NCBI RefSeq assembly: GCF_003073045.1
Contig: NC_037595.1
Span: 14,544,252 to 14,608,251, forward strand
Direction of reading: 5' to 3'
Length of the DNA stretch: 64,000 bases
Origin: Pomacea canaliculata
Taxonomy: Eukaryota > Mollusca > Gastropoda > Architaenioglossa > Ampullariidae
Shown: piece after piece, positions 46,423 to 57,260 of the stretch
How the letters are laid out: every line of letters begins with the position of its first letter
How positions within the stretch are numbered: position 1 is the stretch's first letter
The notes under the pieces: model-generated
Told to the model about the DNA's origin: nothing
Databases searched by the model: none
The model's input: only the letters and a program-made list of their open reading frames with translations
Made by a program: the position numbers and the translations under genes

Positions 46423-46869
46423 TTAAGAAATAAGCAAGCTTCTGAAAATAAATCTGCATTCACAAAGTGATCGGTAACCACATTCCCGTGGCAGATGGTC
46501 TCGTCGGCCACAATGCTGAAGATTCCAAATAGACAAGGGATCGAGCAGAAATGCTGCCAATGTAATGGCCATGACGACTGGAATGGCCATACCGTACAAG
46601 AATGCAAACAACGGCCCATCTAAATTACTGTGCTTATCCCTATATTGTTCGAACGACGTATGTTTCTTTAGGTAATATTTGACGTTAATAGATACTTTTT
46701 TCGTCGTTGATCGATTGCCTTTTCTGTCTTGGGACGAAATGACTTGGTTTGAGACGAAACGACCGGCCCCATTATCCCTTGCCTTCACATTTCCCGCGCA
46801 GTCTACGGATACACGGCCGTCACCTTCCAAAACAAGCACGTAATCACACCCGTAAAAGATTGCCAACAT
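46423..46869 (-). CDS. Single-exon ORF, 148 aa, one hydrophobic segment
   Basis: ATG at 46869. I do not recognise the protein. The first 95 residues are polar and basic (KGNRSTTKKVSINVKYYLKK); then comes a hydrophobic segment AFLYGMAIPVVMAITLAAFL (about residues 98-117), followed by a Cys-rich tail. It may be a small membrane protein or the first exon of a longer gene. It is divergent from the C6orf118-like gene across about 1 kb. Length and composition exceed the typical chance ORF in this AT-rich window. Confidence 0.45.
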   Translation of the reverse strand: MLAIFYGCDYVLVLEGDGRVSVDCAGNVKARDNGAGRFVSNQVISSQDRKGNRSTTKKVSINVKYYLKKHTSFEQYRDKHSNLDGPLFAFLYGMAIPVVMAITLAAFLLDPLSIWNLQHCGRRDHLPRECGYRSLCECRFIFRSLLIS

Positions 46870-47921
46870 TCAAAGAGTAGGTATTTCAGGGTAAAAACAC
46901 AAGCACCAGTGGCAAAAAAGGATTATTTCAACAACCTTCGCCGGCTGTAAAGATTGGAAGTAATCTCCCTTGCAATAACACTCTCCATTCACTGAGTGTC
47001 GTCTTGGAAACTGTACTTATGGCGGTGGTGTGTGAAGTATTATGTCAGCAAGTTATTGTAATTTTAATTTGCGCTACCACCCTTGCTTATCGCTTATTAA
47101 TAGCTCATTATTGATTAAGTGCCTCACTATAAAAGCCCACATTTTTTGGTATTCCTGTAGAACTGTTGTATTTAAGACCATTACAGCAACGTCATAATAA
47201 AAATAACGTGAAGTTCATGTTTGTGTGAGAGGATGTAGGTGTGCATGTGTGTTGAATGTCGTGTATGGGTATGTGTGTCTGCACGTTATATTTGTATGTG
47301 TATATATATGTGCCACTATTATGTTTGTAGGTTTAAATTGTGTTTTCTTGGACAGACAAATTTTAATTTGATTTGATGTAATGCCTGAGCTCGTGTGTGT
47401 GTTTCCGTACGCATGTGTGTGAAAGAAGGCGTCTAAGAGGTCCTCACTTTGATGGATGTACTTAAATACAATTTAATATACTTAGGACCGAAGCGATAGA
47501 CTTTTCTATTTAAGAGTGAATTGATAGGCAATTAAGCTTGATAGTTATAATTTCTATTGACTGTTTTACTCAGTTGATGTATTTGTGGTTTAACAACAAA
47601 TCTATCATATCTGATTGTATCTGAAGATGATAATTATAGCAAGGAATTATCACACTGACTTTGAAGCTTAACTGTATATGATTTGATAGTGACAATGTGA
47701 TTGGCAGTAATTTTGCACCAGTCATGTTCTGTATGTAAGTACTTAAGCACAGTTAATGTTAAAGGCATCACAGGAGGTAGGTATTCAGCATATTCATACA
47801 TTCCTTATGAAAGCATCGTCACTGAAGAATTAAGGTAGTGTTTTGTGGTATCAATATTCTATTTAAAACTTATATTTGCTTATATTGTGTGCACATTTTA
47901 GTTGCAGGTCAAAACTTCTAA
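46870..47921. promoter_or_regulatory. Divergent intergenic region
   Basis: Separates the minus-strand ORF from the C6orf118-like gene. It holds a TG-rich tract around 47215-47305. An acceptor-like TTTTAG at 47896-47901 just before the coding start suggests that a 5' non-coding exon of the plus-strand gene lies here. Confidence 0.45.
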
Positions 47922-48661
47922 ATGGCACATAAATTTACAAAAAGTCGGCAATTGAAGCAACTGCTCAATGGAGCTGAAGAGAAGCAGAAGAGGGACATTT
48001 ATGACTTTTCTAAAGGTCATTTAAATGAGTCCCATTTGCTTCAGCATCAGGCAGCTGTTACTCGGAAGTCATGGAGCACATCACAAAAACTAGAGCCATC
48101 ATCCATGTTGCAATGTACTACCTTGCAGACTCAAGCTCTGGCCACCCAGGAAGACCAAATGCAACAGGCACTTGCTGAATTTACTATGGGTACTTCAGGA
48201 GTTATTCCTATTATTAGGAACTCCAAAACAGAGAGTCAATCTGTGAAGAGATATAGATTTGTGAACCCACAACAGCTAAATGACTCATCAGAAAAAATAA
48301 GTTCCCCGTCATTGTACTCAGAGATAGATGATGGAATTTTAGTTGAGGAACTTCCAGCTGACCAAATTATGTTTAAAGAATCAAGTCAGAATGAAATGAT
48401 TAGAGAAAACACAAAAAAAGGACAGGACACTATTGTTATAAATGAAATGCTGTCACCCAACCACAATTCAAAGCAGGATAAGCATCATTTAGTCATGAAC
48501 TACAATTTTCTAGAGATGCACACAGCAGGCATTACTCGTTATGACCAGTACCACAAAATACGCCAATTTGAGACCAATATTTTGCGCAAAAAGGACATAT
48601 CTGAGCAGCAAGTGTTGTCGGGATGAAAATTGTGGAACATCACAAGCGAAAACTTCAAGAG
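47922..48661 (+). CDS. C6orf118-like exon 1 (with apparent frameshift)
   Basis: Open from ATG 47922 to QQVLSG and TGA (48624-48626). The continuation KIVEHHKRKLQE, which joins exon 2 in frame at donor GTGGGT, is one base out of register. Adding one base in the GGG run at 48620-48622 would make the exon fully open. Confidence 0.8.
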
Positions 48662-51600
48662 GTGGGTTGCTTGATTTTTTTTTTTTTATTTACATAAACA
48701 AATCTGAAATTGCACAACTCTTTATTTCTCATTTTAAATTATCCTCTTTGCATGTCTTGCCACGTCTTAACAAAATGTTACATTGTGAAGAAAAATGCAT
48801 ACCTCAGTACAATGAGCAGTAGCTACCCATAATTTCTCACTTTCTTCATGGGCTGGTTCTCAGCAAATCATTTTGGGATTTAATCACAAATCATGTGAAA
48901 CACTTTCAATTTTATCAGGAACTAGAAGCGCTGAACATGAAAGGAATGGGCCCCAACTTTCACAAACTTCAGGTTTTCAGCAATTCATTTGAAGATATTA
49001 TTAATGAATCACCCACTTTTTCTTATATTCTTCGCTGCATTAAGGTAAATTGATATTAAGTCTCTGAATCTGTGATTCTTAAGCATTAATTTGTTTGGAC
49101 TTATAAGTCTATTTATATCCATACAGCTAAATTATTTCAACTTAATTGATTTTAATTTCTAGTGCTTTATGACATAGTCATACAAATGCAGAGGAAACAG
49201 TGAACAGCCTCTGATGGCTGAAGGTGTTTTACTTAATTATGTCACTGTATCATGAAACTCAGTGGGTTTTTTTTCCCCTCTGTTTAAATGGTCATATAGA
49301 TCATTATCCAGTGATTTAACTATTTTTGATGTACCATTAAAATAAATGGCCTAAAGAGAAGATAAAAAAAATAAGAAAAGATAGCATAAGTACGAAAAAC
49401 AGTTTTCCATTTTAAAAGTTTTTTATTAAAGGTGATATTTTCCGACCTCTATTTTTTCTAAGAAATTCATATTTTAATGGACTTTGCATTTGTAAAGAGC
49501 ATTTTTGAGGCTATGTTTATAAAATTTACTGAGAATAATAAATTCCTGTTTCTGCTAGGTCATACTGTTTTCTGTTTGACTTTGCAGACAGAATATGATG
49601 GCTACATTGCCTGGCTTTTAGATAACCAATCTTCCCAGCAACACTTACTGCGGGAGCAGGTGGATCTGATGTCTGCACGTGGAACATCCCGCCCACATGA
49701 GATGTCACAGGTTTCTGAGCACCTTGCACATCTGACTGATGAAGCCAAAGCCCAGCTGAATAGAAATCAGAAGTCTGTGCATACATTTTTTATATGTTTG
49801 TTTATTATTTCTGGAGATGAGGTTCCTGTACTGCTAAATGAAATAGTAACAGCTCATGGCATCATTTGTTAAGTATGTTTTGAAGTTAATTAATCTGACG
49901 TCTTCCTGATGTTTTCACAGACTGAGGGATGAAGTCAAACAACAGAAAGCCTGGTTAGAAAGCACCCCTGATCTTGCTGCAGGTAGGGTCTTATCATTTT
50001 CCTTTAAGTCCTGTGCCTGACTTTCCTCTATCCTAAGGGTGCAATTGTGGCGTTATCATTTTCCCTAAGTTCTATGACTGACTTTAGTTTAATAGTCATA
50101 GTTTCTGTTGTGTCTAGTTCATCTGTTACATCCTTCATGCAGTGTCTTCTCTTACTTCCTGATTACAGGTCTACACTAGCTTGCTGTAATCCTACCTCAG
50201 TTGCTGACTTGGATGTAAAATACTAGTAACCACTTGTTCTTCTCTTATTTTTTTTTTAACAAGTGTTAGGAACATATGTATCATAAAATATTATTAAGAA
50301 CATATGTATCATGTAAACATATGTATCATGAAATATTATCTCTACAGTCTTTTAAAAAAATACTCTTTATATTGGCATGAAAGAAATTATCTTTCCATCT
50401 ATATGTATTTATAAAAGGCCAGAATGAATACATTTATCACTTACTCATTGAGCTGAAAGAGAATTGGTGGGAGTTGTTTTTCTAGCACTTTTTTAAAGCA
50501 TTATTCTTCTTCTAGTATACTGATGGAGTTCAGGCTTGAGTAATATTGTAAATAAACACTAAGATTTAAAAATCTGATCCCTAGTTTTAAGTCTTTTAAT
50601 TCTTGTTATTTCAGAGACACCAGTTGTGAACACTAGCTCCTTACAGCGGGAGGTCCCTCTGGAACTTGCAGAGGAAATAGAAAAGATTAAAGCTTTAATT
50701 TTGGAGAAACTTGATGAGGTCAATGCATTAAGATTGCAGCTCCGAGAAGATTATGTACCACTGACTGTCTGCACTCACCTGGAGCAGTGCATTAAAGAAA
50801 CTGAGGTGAGAATCACAAGTGTGAGGTATCAGTTATCCTGTCTGCTTCTGCAAAACAGTCATAAAGCCTTATAAAGCCGTATTAAACTGTGATAGACAAT
50901 GAGACAGATACACCTTGTTACTATGTTAACTTTAAGGTAACTGATGATTGTAACATACATTAATATACATATATCTTTATGTGCTGATGTTGTTAGGATG
51001 TAGCATCATAAAACAAATTTGTTTACAAATATATTACAAGAAGTTTGCTTAAATCCTGACCTTAGTATTTCCAGCACTTATTTGAGTACCTATACTACTA
51101 AACATGCAAGGCAAAATTGCCTTTGTGTGTATGTGTGAGGGTAACTATGGCAAAACATAAATCACATATAATTAAGGTAAATGTTGGCTTCACATAAAAG
51201 GCTCCTTTACCCTTATCTGACTTATATTTTCAAACAATCATTTTGTACAGTACATTCTGTGCAAAGCTAAATCACTTGACATTGTATCTCCTGGAAAGGA
51301 ACACATAGACACTACAGATCCTAGGCATTAATTTTGATGTCTCTAGCTGTTGGCATGGTGGTCTAATGATTACACTGTGGCTTCACTGTATTATAACTGG
51401 TTACACCCAACATATCTGCAGTTTATAGCAATTGGCTACACCTAACATCACTGTATCATGCACATGTACATAAAGAAGTCAGATTTGAAACTCATTAGCT
51501 ACTTCCCTAGTGTCAAGTTTTTTGCCTAGACCAGCAAGGGAAAAAGATAGTAAGATTGTACTGCATAGCTGGCTATGACATTTTCAACCTTCTGTAATTG

Positions 51601-52241
51601 GATTATGTGGTTTTGTGATTTAGAATTCTAATGCTATTGAATAAATTATAAGCTATTGTTCTCTCTGCAGGTGGAGGTTCAGAAATTGTTGAAACAGAAC
51701 GAATACTTTGAACGCAGCATTGATGAGATGGAGAGTGAGCTGAAGGAAGCCATCATTGATGCTGACACCAGTGAGAAAGATGCAAGGTCAGACTTTATTC
51801 GAAAAGGAGAGGAAAAAAACCCTAAAGGAAGAAATTTCTCCATGTGAACAAACTGCAAGATTGGAGTTTGCTTAATTGTCAAAAGAAATTTTGCATTATG
51901 ATAATAGGTCACATTATGGATTGATAACGCAATTTTTACTGAGGTGTGTGTGAACGAGAGAGAGATCATGTGTTAGTGGGAGAGAGAACAGAAGAACAGC
52001 AATGTGCATGTGTGTGTGTGTGTGAGAGAGAGATAATGTGTGCTTTATGTGCATGTAAACACTTCTATGTTTTCTGATTTTCTTTTCCTTTGTCTTCAAA
52101 TCCTTGTGTCTGTATTCCAGGCGAATATGGCGTAAGGTGAACTCAACACGAGGCATGCCTGGACACCCATCTGCTGGCATTCGACAGGAGAGTGAGGATG
52201 AGGATGAAGAGGAAAGCAAATGGAACTGGTACATTTCCTGA
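47922..52241 (+). CDS. C6orf118 / TSNAXIP1 N-domain family coiled-coil protein (7 exons)
   Basis: Exons: 47922-48661, 48919-49044, 49588-49772, 49921-49982, 50615-50805, 51671-51786, 52121-52241. The product is about 513 aa. The N-terminal exon (about 235 residues) is polar and divergent. The central block LNMKGMGPNFHKLQVFSNSF, then SPTFSYILRCIKTEYDGYIA, is the translin-associated factor X-interacting N-terminal domain seen in C6orf118 and TSNAXIP1. A coiled-coil region (EKIKALILEKLDEVNALRLQ; NEYFERSIDEMESELKEAII) follows, then an acidic C-terminus ending WNWYIS. The family is poorly characterised; expression in ciliated or testis tissue is inference from relatives. Exon 1 contains an apparent 1-nt deletion near 48621 (see findings). 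A poly(A) signal AATAAA lies at 52631-52636. Confidence 0.85.
48919..49044 (+). CDS. C6orf118-like exon 2 (core domain)
   Basis: 42 codons, ELEALNMKGMGPNFHKLQVF and NSFEDIINESPTFSYILRCI. Acceptor TATCAG, donor GTAAAT, phase 0 at both ends. Confidence 0.9.
49588..49772 (+). CDS. C6orf118-like exon 3
   Basis: TEYDGYIAWLLDNQSSQQHL, then a helical segment to QLNRNQ. Acceptor TTGCAG; donor AA|GTCTGT, phase 2. Confidence 0.88.
49921..49982 (+). CDS. C6orf118-like exon 4
   Basis: 62 nt, LRDEVKQQKAWLESTPDLAA. Acceptor TTCACAG, donor GTAGGG, phase 1 out. Confidence 0.85.
50615..50805 (+). CDS. C6orf118-like exon 5 (coiled coil)
   Basis: TPVVNTSSLQREVPLELAEE, then heptad-like KIKALILEKLDEVNALRLQL. 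Acceptor TTTCAG, donor GTGAGA, phase 0 out. Confidence 0.88.
51671..51786 (+). CDS. C6orf118-like exon 6 (coiled coil)
   Basis: VEVQKLLKQNEYFERSIDEM and ESELKEAIIDADTSEKDA. Acceptor CTGCAG, donor GTCAGA, phase 2 out. Confidence 0.88.
52121..52241 (+). CDS. C6orf118-like exon 7 (stop)
   Basis: RIWRKVNSTRGMPGHPSAGI, then an acidic run and KWNWYIS with TGA at 52239-52241. Acceptor TTCCAG. Confidence 0.88.
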
Positions 52242-52630
52242 TGAGCTGATGAAGCTTCTGCATCTGTTGATCACTAACAGTGTCCCATGACCCAGTGCTC
52301 ACTGTCTGTCCACCTTGCTTGTAAATGTTGCCACAGTTTCCTGCAGTTCAGGAACAACTTTTACTGTTAATAATTTGTTGCTTAAATTCCTCTCAGAAAA
52401 AAAATGATTTTGATGTTTGGCTATGATAAAGCTGGAAAACACATTTCCGAAAGATTCAGATGCTGAATGTCTGCTGCTGTGGATAGATTGAGAATTATAA
52501 ATGGATATTCTCTGTGATTTAGAAATGATGAATGTACATTTCTGAGGTTGTGAACAATTATTAATGGACTTTCTCTGTGACTCTTAGAGTTAAAGTTAGT
52601 GGTAATGAGAAACATTATTTTTAGAATGTT

Positions 52631-52636
52631 AATAAA
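52631..52636 (+). promoter_or_regulatory. Poly(A) signal of C6orf118-like gene
   Basis: AATAAA about 390 nt after the stop codon, with TG/T-rich sequence downstream. Confidence 0.6.
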
Positions 52637-52699
52637 AATCACTTCTTTGATCAATGTTTTGTCAACCATTTGTATTTGTACAGTGGCATACCGTGCACT

Positions 52700-53679
52700 T
52701 GCAATGTGTTAATGTCATGACTCCAACTGTTTAGATCAAGTGGTGTTGAATGATGTGAAAAGGTGACTTCGCTGAAAAAGTGTCAACGTCCCAGACTGGT
52801 ATTCAGGGGCCACAACATAAAAGCAATAATATAAGTTCACAATTTGGCCACTTTGCAGATGAGGTGACCCAGCCACTGTCTCACATCGTTTGCTGATGAC
52901 AGTGGTGACGATGCAGGTTACAAATACCATTGAACCTTACTGCTTTTGTTTGTCGTCTGCGAGGAACTGCAGCACAACTTGGCTTCTTCTGTGGACCAGA
53001 TTGCAAGTGCCAGAAAGTAGCGACTAGCGTTTTCAAAGAACGTGCCTCTGTTCCATCAGACTCACTGCTTGTGGCTGACAGTGCTCAGACCCGGTCAGTC
53101 CCTGCTTGAGTGCGGGTCAGGGGCTTATCACTAACTTGCTCTGTTATAATAATTACCTGGCCAAGATGACCACGGGACCCTCCTCACAGACAATGGTGCC
53201 ACCGAACTCGGTACCAATAATCATTACATGGACACTAGCAAAAGTTTACATGCCCAACACCTTGTATCGTGATAAACCGCGAAATCTAACAAATGTCGGT
53301 GACCAGGGTGCGTTGGTCAAGTGGACAACAATTTAAAGTCCAGCAGACGATCACTTCCAAGTCTCGGATTGCTACCGTTTCCCAACCTGCATGGTACAAA
53401 ATAATACCCACCGCGCTTATCAGCTCCCTATCATTAAATAGATGGAGGTGAGAGCAGTTGACAGACACTACATCCACACCAGATATACTAAATATGTGCT
53501 ATTGACAGTATAGACTAGTATCTTTAGTAACGATTCCCACTCTCTTTCCTTTGCCTAGTGTGATTGGTTCTGGCTTTGGACACCATTGGTTCGTGACATA
53601 ATCGTACAGAATAAGTCAAGATATTTATGGAAGTCACTACTTTGACTAGGTTGTCATTACATGTCCTTTCTCTGCTTGC
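52700..53679. other. Intergenic sequence, nothing recognised
   Basis: No domain-bearing ORF, repeat or RNA gene was identified. A 76-codon plus-strand ORF at 53106-53336 lacks recognisable motifs. Confidence 0.4.
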
Positions 53680-53918
53680 CAAATAATAATAACAAAATTT
53701 GTATGGCGCATACTCACACTCCTAAGGAGCATGCTTTTAGCGCTTAAGAACAAGAATGAGATATAGACAGCATAAGAGGGACAGAAGAACAAACAAACAA
53801 CATATGCCCTACGGAAGGATAAACAACAGCACCAACGATGAATGCAGAAAACACAAAGAGGAACTAAGTAACAACGACTGAGAATATAGTGATTTTGTAA
53901 AAGCAAAACGAACAAGGA
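53680..53918 (-). mobile_element. LINE family A 3' fragment, part 1 (split)
   Basis: Matches the + strand text of 27486-27700 (CATACTCA-ACTCCTAA, AGCATGCTTTTAGCGC, AAACACAAAGAGGAAC and other shared words) with an AAT/ATT-rich tail at the left. It stops abruptly at 53918, where another LINE is inserted. Confidence 0.75.
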
Positions 53919-54755
53919 ATTCTGCCTGGAAACATCCCGGGTAACCTGCCCGCCCCAAGCCAGGATAAAGGAGGAGGGTTGGGCGTGGAGCTAGCAACCT
54001 CACCCTGTAAACAAATAATAGAACAACCCTGATATAGAAACTGCAACTACAACACGAACACAACGAGAGCCTGGATGGGAAGATCCCTCTTCTGTAAGGG
54101 CCTATGATGAATGCTGGCGAAAGCCCTCGGGAAGTCAGCTCACTAACCCATCTTCTCACGGCCAAGGGAAAAACCAGGATAGGGACCTGAAACATCAGAA
54201 TCCTGTACAAGAGAGTAAAATCAGCTCAGGTAGCCCAGGAAATGAAGAACTGTGACATCAAGCTCCTCGGTCTGTGCGAGACCAGGTTGAATGGCAGGTC
54301 AGACCAGACTTTCGTCAGGGGATCATCTACTCCGGACATGAAGACCCTGACCATACAAGGAGTAGCAGTACTGATGAACCCGGAGGCTGCAAGAGCACTA
54401 AGCATGGGAACCAGTTTCCCAACGACTCATGTCAGCCAGGCTCAACTCCAAACGAAGAAAGATCACCATCATCCAGTGCTATGCATCTACCAACGCAGCT
54501 AAAGAAGAGGGAAAAGAAGACTTTTACAACTCCCTACAAGCACTAGTTGATAGCTCTCCAAATCGAGACCTTAAGATCATAATGGGCGACATGAATGCCA
54601 AACTTGTAAATAACAACACAAAGGACACGCAATGGGAAAGCACGGTGTGGACACCTGCAATGAGAGAACATTAAGAACAAGAAACAGTATTCCCGACAGA
54701 GTGTACATGAATTCTGGAAGTATAAAATACATTGCACAGCTATAATAATAATAAG
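53919..54755 (+). mobile_element. Internally deleted LINE (5' end, endonuclease, 3' tail; no RT) nested in LINE A
   Basis: Begins with a 5' leader (GGCGTGGAGCTAGCAACC) and encodes endonuclease blocks LLGLCETRLNGRSDQT, IIQCYASTNAAKEEGKEDFY and DLKIIMGDMNAK in shifting frames. It then goes straight to a short 3' end with an (AAT)n tail at 54742-54754. Flanking near-repeats ACGAACAAGGA (53908-53918) and ACGAACAGGGA (54756-54766) look like the target-site duplication. Confidence 0.8.
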
Positions 54756-54850
54756 ACGAACAGGGAAGTAGCAATGAGTGGAAAAAGGGGTAAGGGTGTG
54801 AAAAAGGACTAGCATCGTGGGAGCTGGTGTTAGGAGTAATGATATACGAT
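54756..54850 (-). mobile_element. LINE family A 3' fragment, part 2 (continuation)
   Basis: Resumes the family A sequence where 53918 breaks off: AGGGTGTG...AAGGACTAGC and TTAGGAGTAATG match 27697-27750. Confidence 0.7.
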
Positions 54851-55530
54851 TTGTCTAGGTTTACTGTAAGGGTTATTTATTTACTTTGTCTGTTCTGCTG
54901 CACTTTTATCCACCTTAAGTATGATGGATACTTCACACATTATTTGTATCTCTTACATGACTATTTTGTTCAGGAAGAGAGTTACACGCACACTTAATTG
55001 CTCCTCTGCTGACAGGAGCAGGATTTATATACAATGACAAGTAACGAGCCTTGTGCCTCTCCACTGCAGCTTGTCTGCACATTCTCACATTCCTCCTCAT
55101 GTTGTGAACTCGACTCACCTATTTGATCAGACATACAGCAGCCTGCAGCCTGTTTGACCTTTGCAAGGTTCAGGACAGTCTGCTAAGACGATGTGTGTGT
55201 ATGAGAGAGAGAGGACGGGGAGAGAAGCACGGGTCTTACTGACGGATGAATATTGTGTTTTCGTGAACGAAAATCTCGGTGAAAAACCGCTCTCCGAGTT
55301 TCTAAAAATACTTAGTTTGACACTCGACCTTCATTAAACAAACAGCTGCATTACCGTAAAGGAAAAAAAAATGTGTGAGACATGACAGCGGGAATTTACA
55401 TAACAAAACTTGCGAAAGCACTAGACACACATACCTTCCAGCAACTGCCACCCCATAAACAAACTTTTATATTCCGCCCGAGGACGGACACTACCTGAAC
55501 AGCCACCACAAGAGGAGTGGCATAAGAGCC

Positions 55531-55563
55531 TCGGAGGAGGAGAGGAGGAGGAGGAGGAGGAGG
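55531..55563 (+). repeat. (GGA)n microsatellite
   Basis: GAGGAGGAGAGGAGGAGG-type run; it explains the leucine-rich shadow ORF on the minus strand. Confidence 0.85.
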
Positions 55564-55756
55564 AATTGGTGTCTGACGCCGTCATCGCGGGAAAGTGCTT
55601 CTACGTTGAGGTGATTTCGCACTAAGATGGATGGGGGTTTGAAGGCGGCGAAACCGGAGTACCCTGAGGAAACCCCCAATGGCCAGCCATGCGAACAGGC
55701 TTACACGCGTAAGAGATCTGAACTCATGGTCACTTCTTGCAGTGTGACAGGAACAA

Positions 55757-55852
55757 ACACAAACAAACAAACAAACAAACAAACAAACAACCAACCAACC
55801 AACCAACCAACCAACCAACCAACCAACCAACCAACCAACCAACCAACCAACA
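55757..55852 (+). repeat. Compound tetranucleotide microsatellite (ACAA)n(CCAA)n
   Basis: AAACAAACAAAC repeats change to AACCAACCAACC repeats. The overlapping NQPTNQPT and VGWLVGWL ORFs are artefacts of the array. Confidence 0.95.
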
Positions 55853-56064
55853 TATGAGAATAAACAACCATACTAAACGAAGAACAAAATCAAATACAGA
55901 AAACACAAAGAGGAACCAAATAACAAGAACAAGAGCTGAGAGTAACAGGATACTCCAAAAGGAAGGGAGTGAACAAGGACTAGCATTATGGAAAGGTTGT
56001 TAGAAGTAATGTTTACGGAAGAGGTGTGTTTTCAGTGCACGTTTAAAGGATTCAATAGTGGATA
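55853..56064 (-). mobile_element. LINE family A 3' fragment, another copy
   Basis: AAATCAAATACAGAAAACAC, AGAGGAACCAAATAACAAGA and GTGTTTTCAGTGCACGTTTA match the + strand text of 27610-27790. It ends where the next MITE begins. Confidence 0.75.
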
Positions 56065-56426
56065 CAGTCGGACCTCGATATGTCGATCTTCGCTAAGTCC
56101 AAAACCTCCTTATATCGAATTAATTGTTAGTTCCAGGCCAAATTCCATAAGACCAATGTATTTCAGATCTCCTTAACTCGAAGATGTTTTGGCTTCCAGC
56201 CTCCGTTAGTCGAAGTGTGAGTTATCACCAACCAGACTCCACTATGTCTCAAACTGTTCCAAACTATGTTCAAAACTGCGGACATGGCAAGTGGTGAGCA
56301 TCAGCCGGACAAACATTGTCCATGACTAACCTGCACCTATTTCGCCATTTTCCCTAACTCGAAAACTCCGTAAGTCAAATTTTTTTTTTCGGGTCCCTTT
56401 GAGTTCGACTTATCGAGGTCCGACTG
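56065..56426. mobile_element. Tc1/mariner-pogo-type MITE (362 bp)
   Basis: Inverted termini CAGTCGGACCTCGATATGTC (left) and, reading the other strand, CAGTCGGACCTCGATAAGTC (right), flanked by TA on each side. CAGT..ACCTCGATA termini resemble pogo/Tigger-like elements. The interior has no transposase ORF. Confidence 0.87.
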
Positions 56427-57097
56427 TATATATCTAGAGAGATAATTGTACTATAACTATAAACAAATACACATTTTTGGTGTATGTGGGGTTGGCGATT
56501 GGGGGTTGCACATCAGAGTAGTCAACCACAAGTCTGTCAGTGGGATACGTGGCAGGTCATGATGCATTGCTCACATGCTTGATTGTCTGTTGTTATGGCC
56601 TATCGTCTTTCTCTAAACTGCCTACAGACCACATAAACAGTTGTCACCTGACACGGGCCTGGTAGTTGTGCTCAGTCACGTGTCCGTCGTATCGTACGTC
56701 TGTGCCTTCGCGAAAGAGTTTAAAGATGATACTTAGAATTAATTTAGGTGGTAATGGGTGCCGGTGGTATGGAAAGACACAATTACTTTGTGATCTTTAA
56801 ATGTTATTCGAAACCACGATGATGATGTCTGCTTGGTGTTTGTTACTTGGTGTCTAAATTGAGAGGAGCATTGAGAGTTCACTGGTGTGACACGAAATTC
56901 GTTATTGTATTGTCTTAATGGCATCAGGGCAATTCACTATTTTCTCCTCGTCGCTTTTAAGTGGTGTTTGTACTGACGAGGATGTCAGCACACCATTATG
57001 GGTTCTTCTGTTTATTTAACTTCAACAATATAGCTTCCTTGATGTAAGTTACAGCTGACATAAAAGTAGTTTAGATTATGCAAGGATGTGTATAGGT

Positions 57098-57260
57098 GGA
57101 CTGCTGTCTGTCTGCCAAGACCAACGCTTTGCCTCTTGAGAAGTTCTCCGCTGTTAGTCTCGGCGAGCCGAAACAAAGAATGTGAATAAACCGGAAGCTT
57201 TGTAGTAGCATGCCTCGTTTTAGCAGTTAACTGGGAAAAAAAAACTCGTCTGCCAGCAAT
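57098..57260 (+). repeat. Dispersed repeat, copy 2
   Basis: Matches 33797-33920: GCTGTCTGTCTGCC, AGTCTCGGCGA, TAAACCGGAAGCTTTGT and GCCTCGT in the same order, with a spacer that is longer here. Confidence 0.6.

Noticed and set aside
51907..52040. TG/AG-rich tract before C6orf118-like exon 7 as a functional element
   Set aside because: Ordinary (TG)n(AG)n microsatellite in an intron; shadow ORFs only.
53106..53336. Plus-strand 76-codon ORF suspected as a receptor fragment
   Set aside because: No coherent motif, and frames close quickly on both sides.
55582..56003. Repetitive ORFs VGWLVGWL (minus) and NQPTNQPT (plus)
   Set aside because: Produced by the tetranucleotide microsatellite 55757-55852, not genes.
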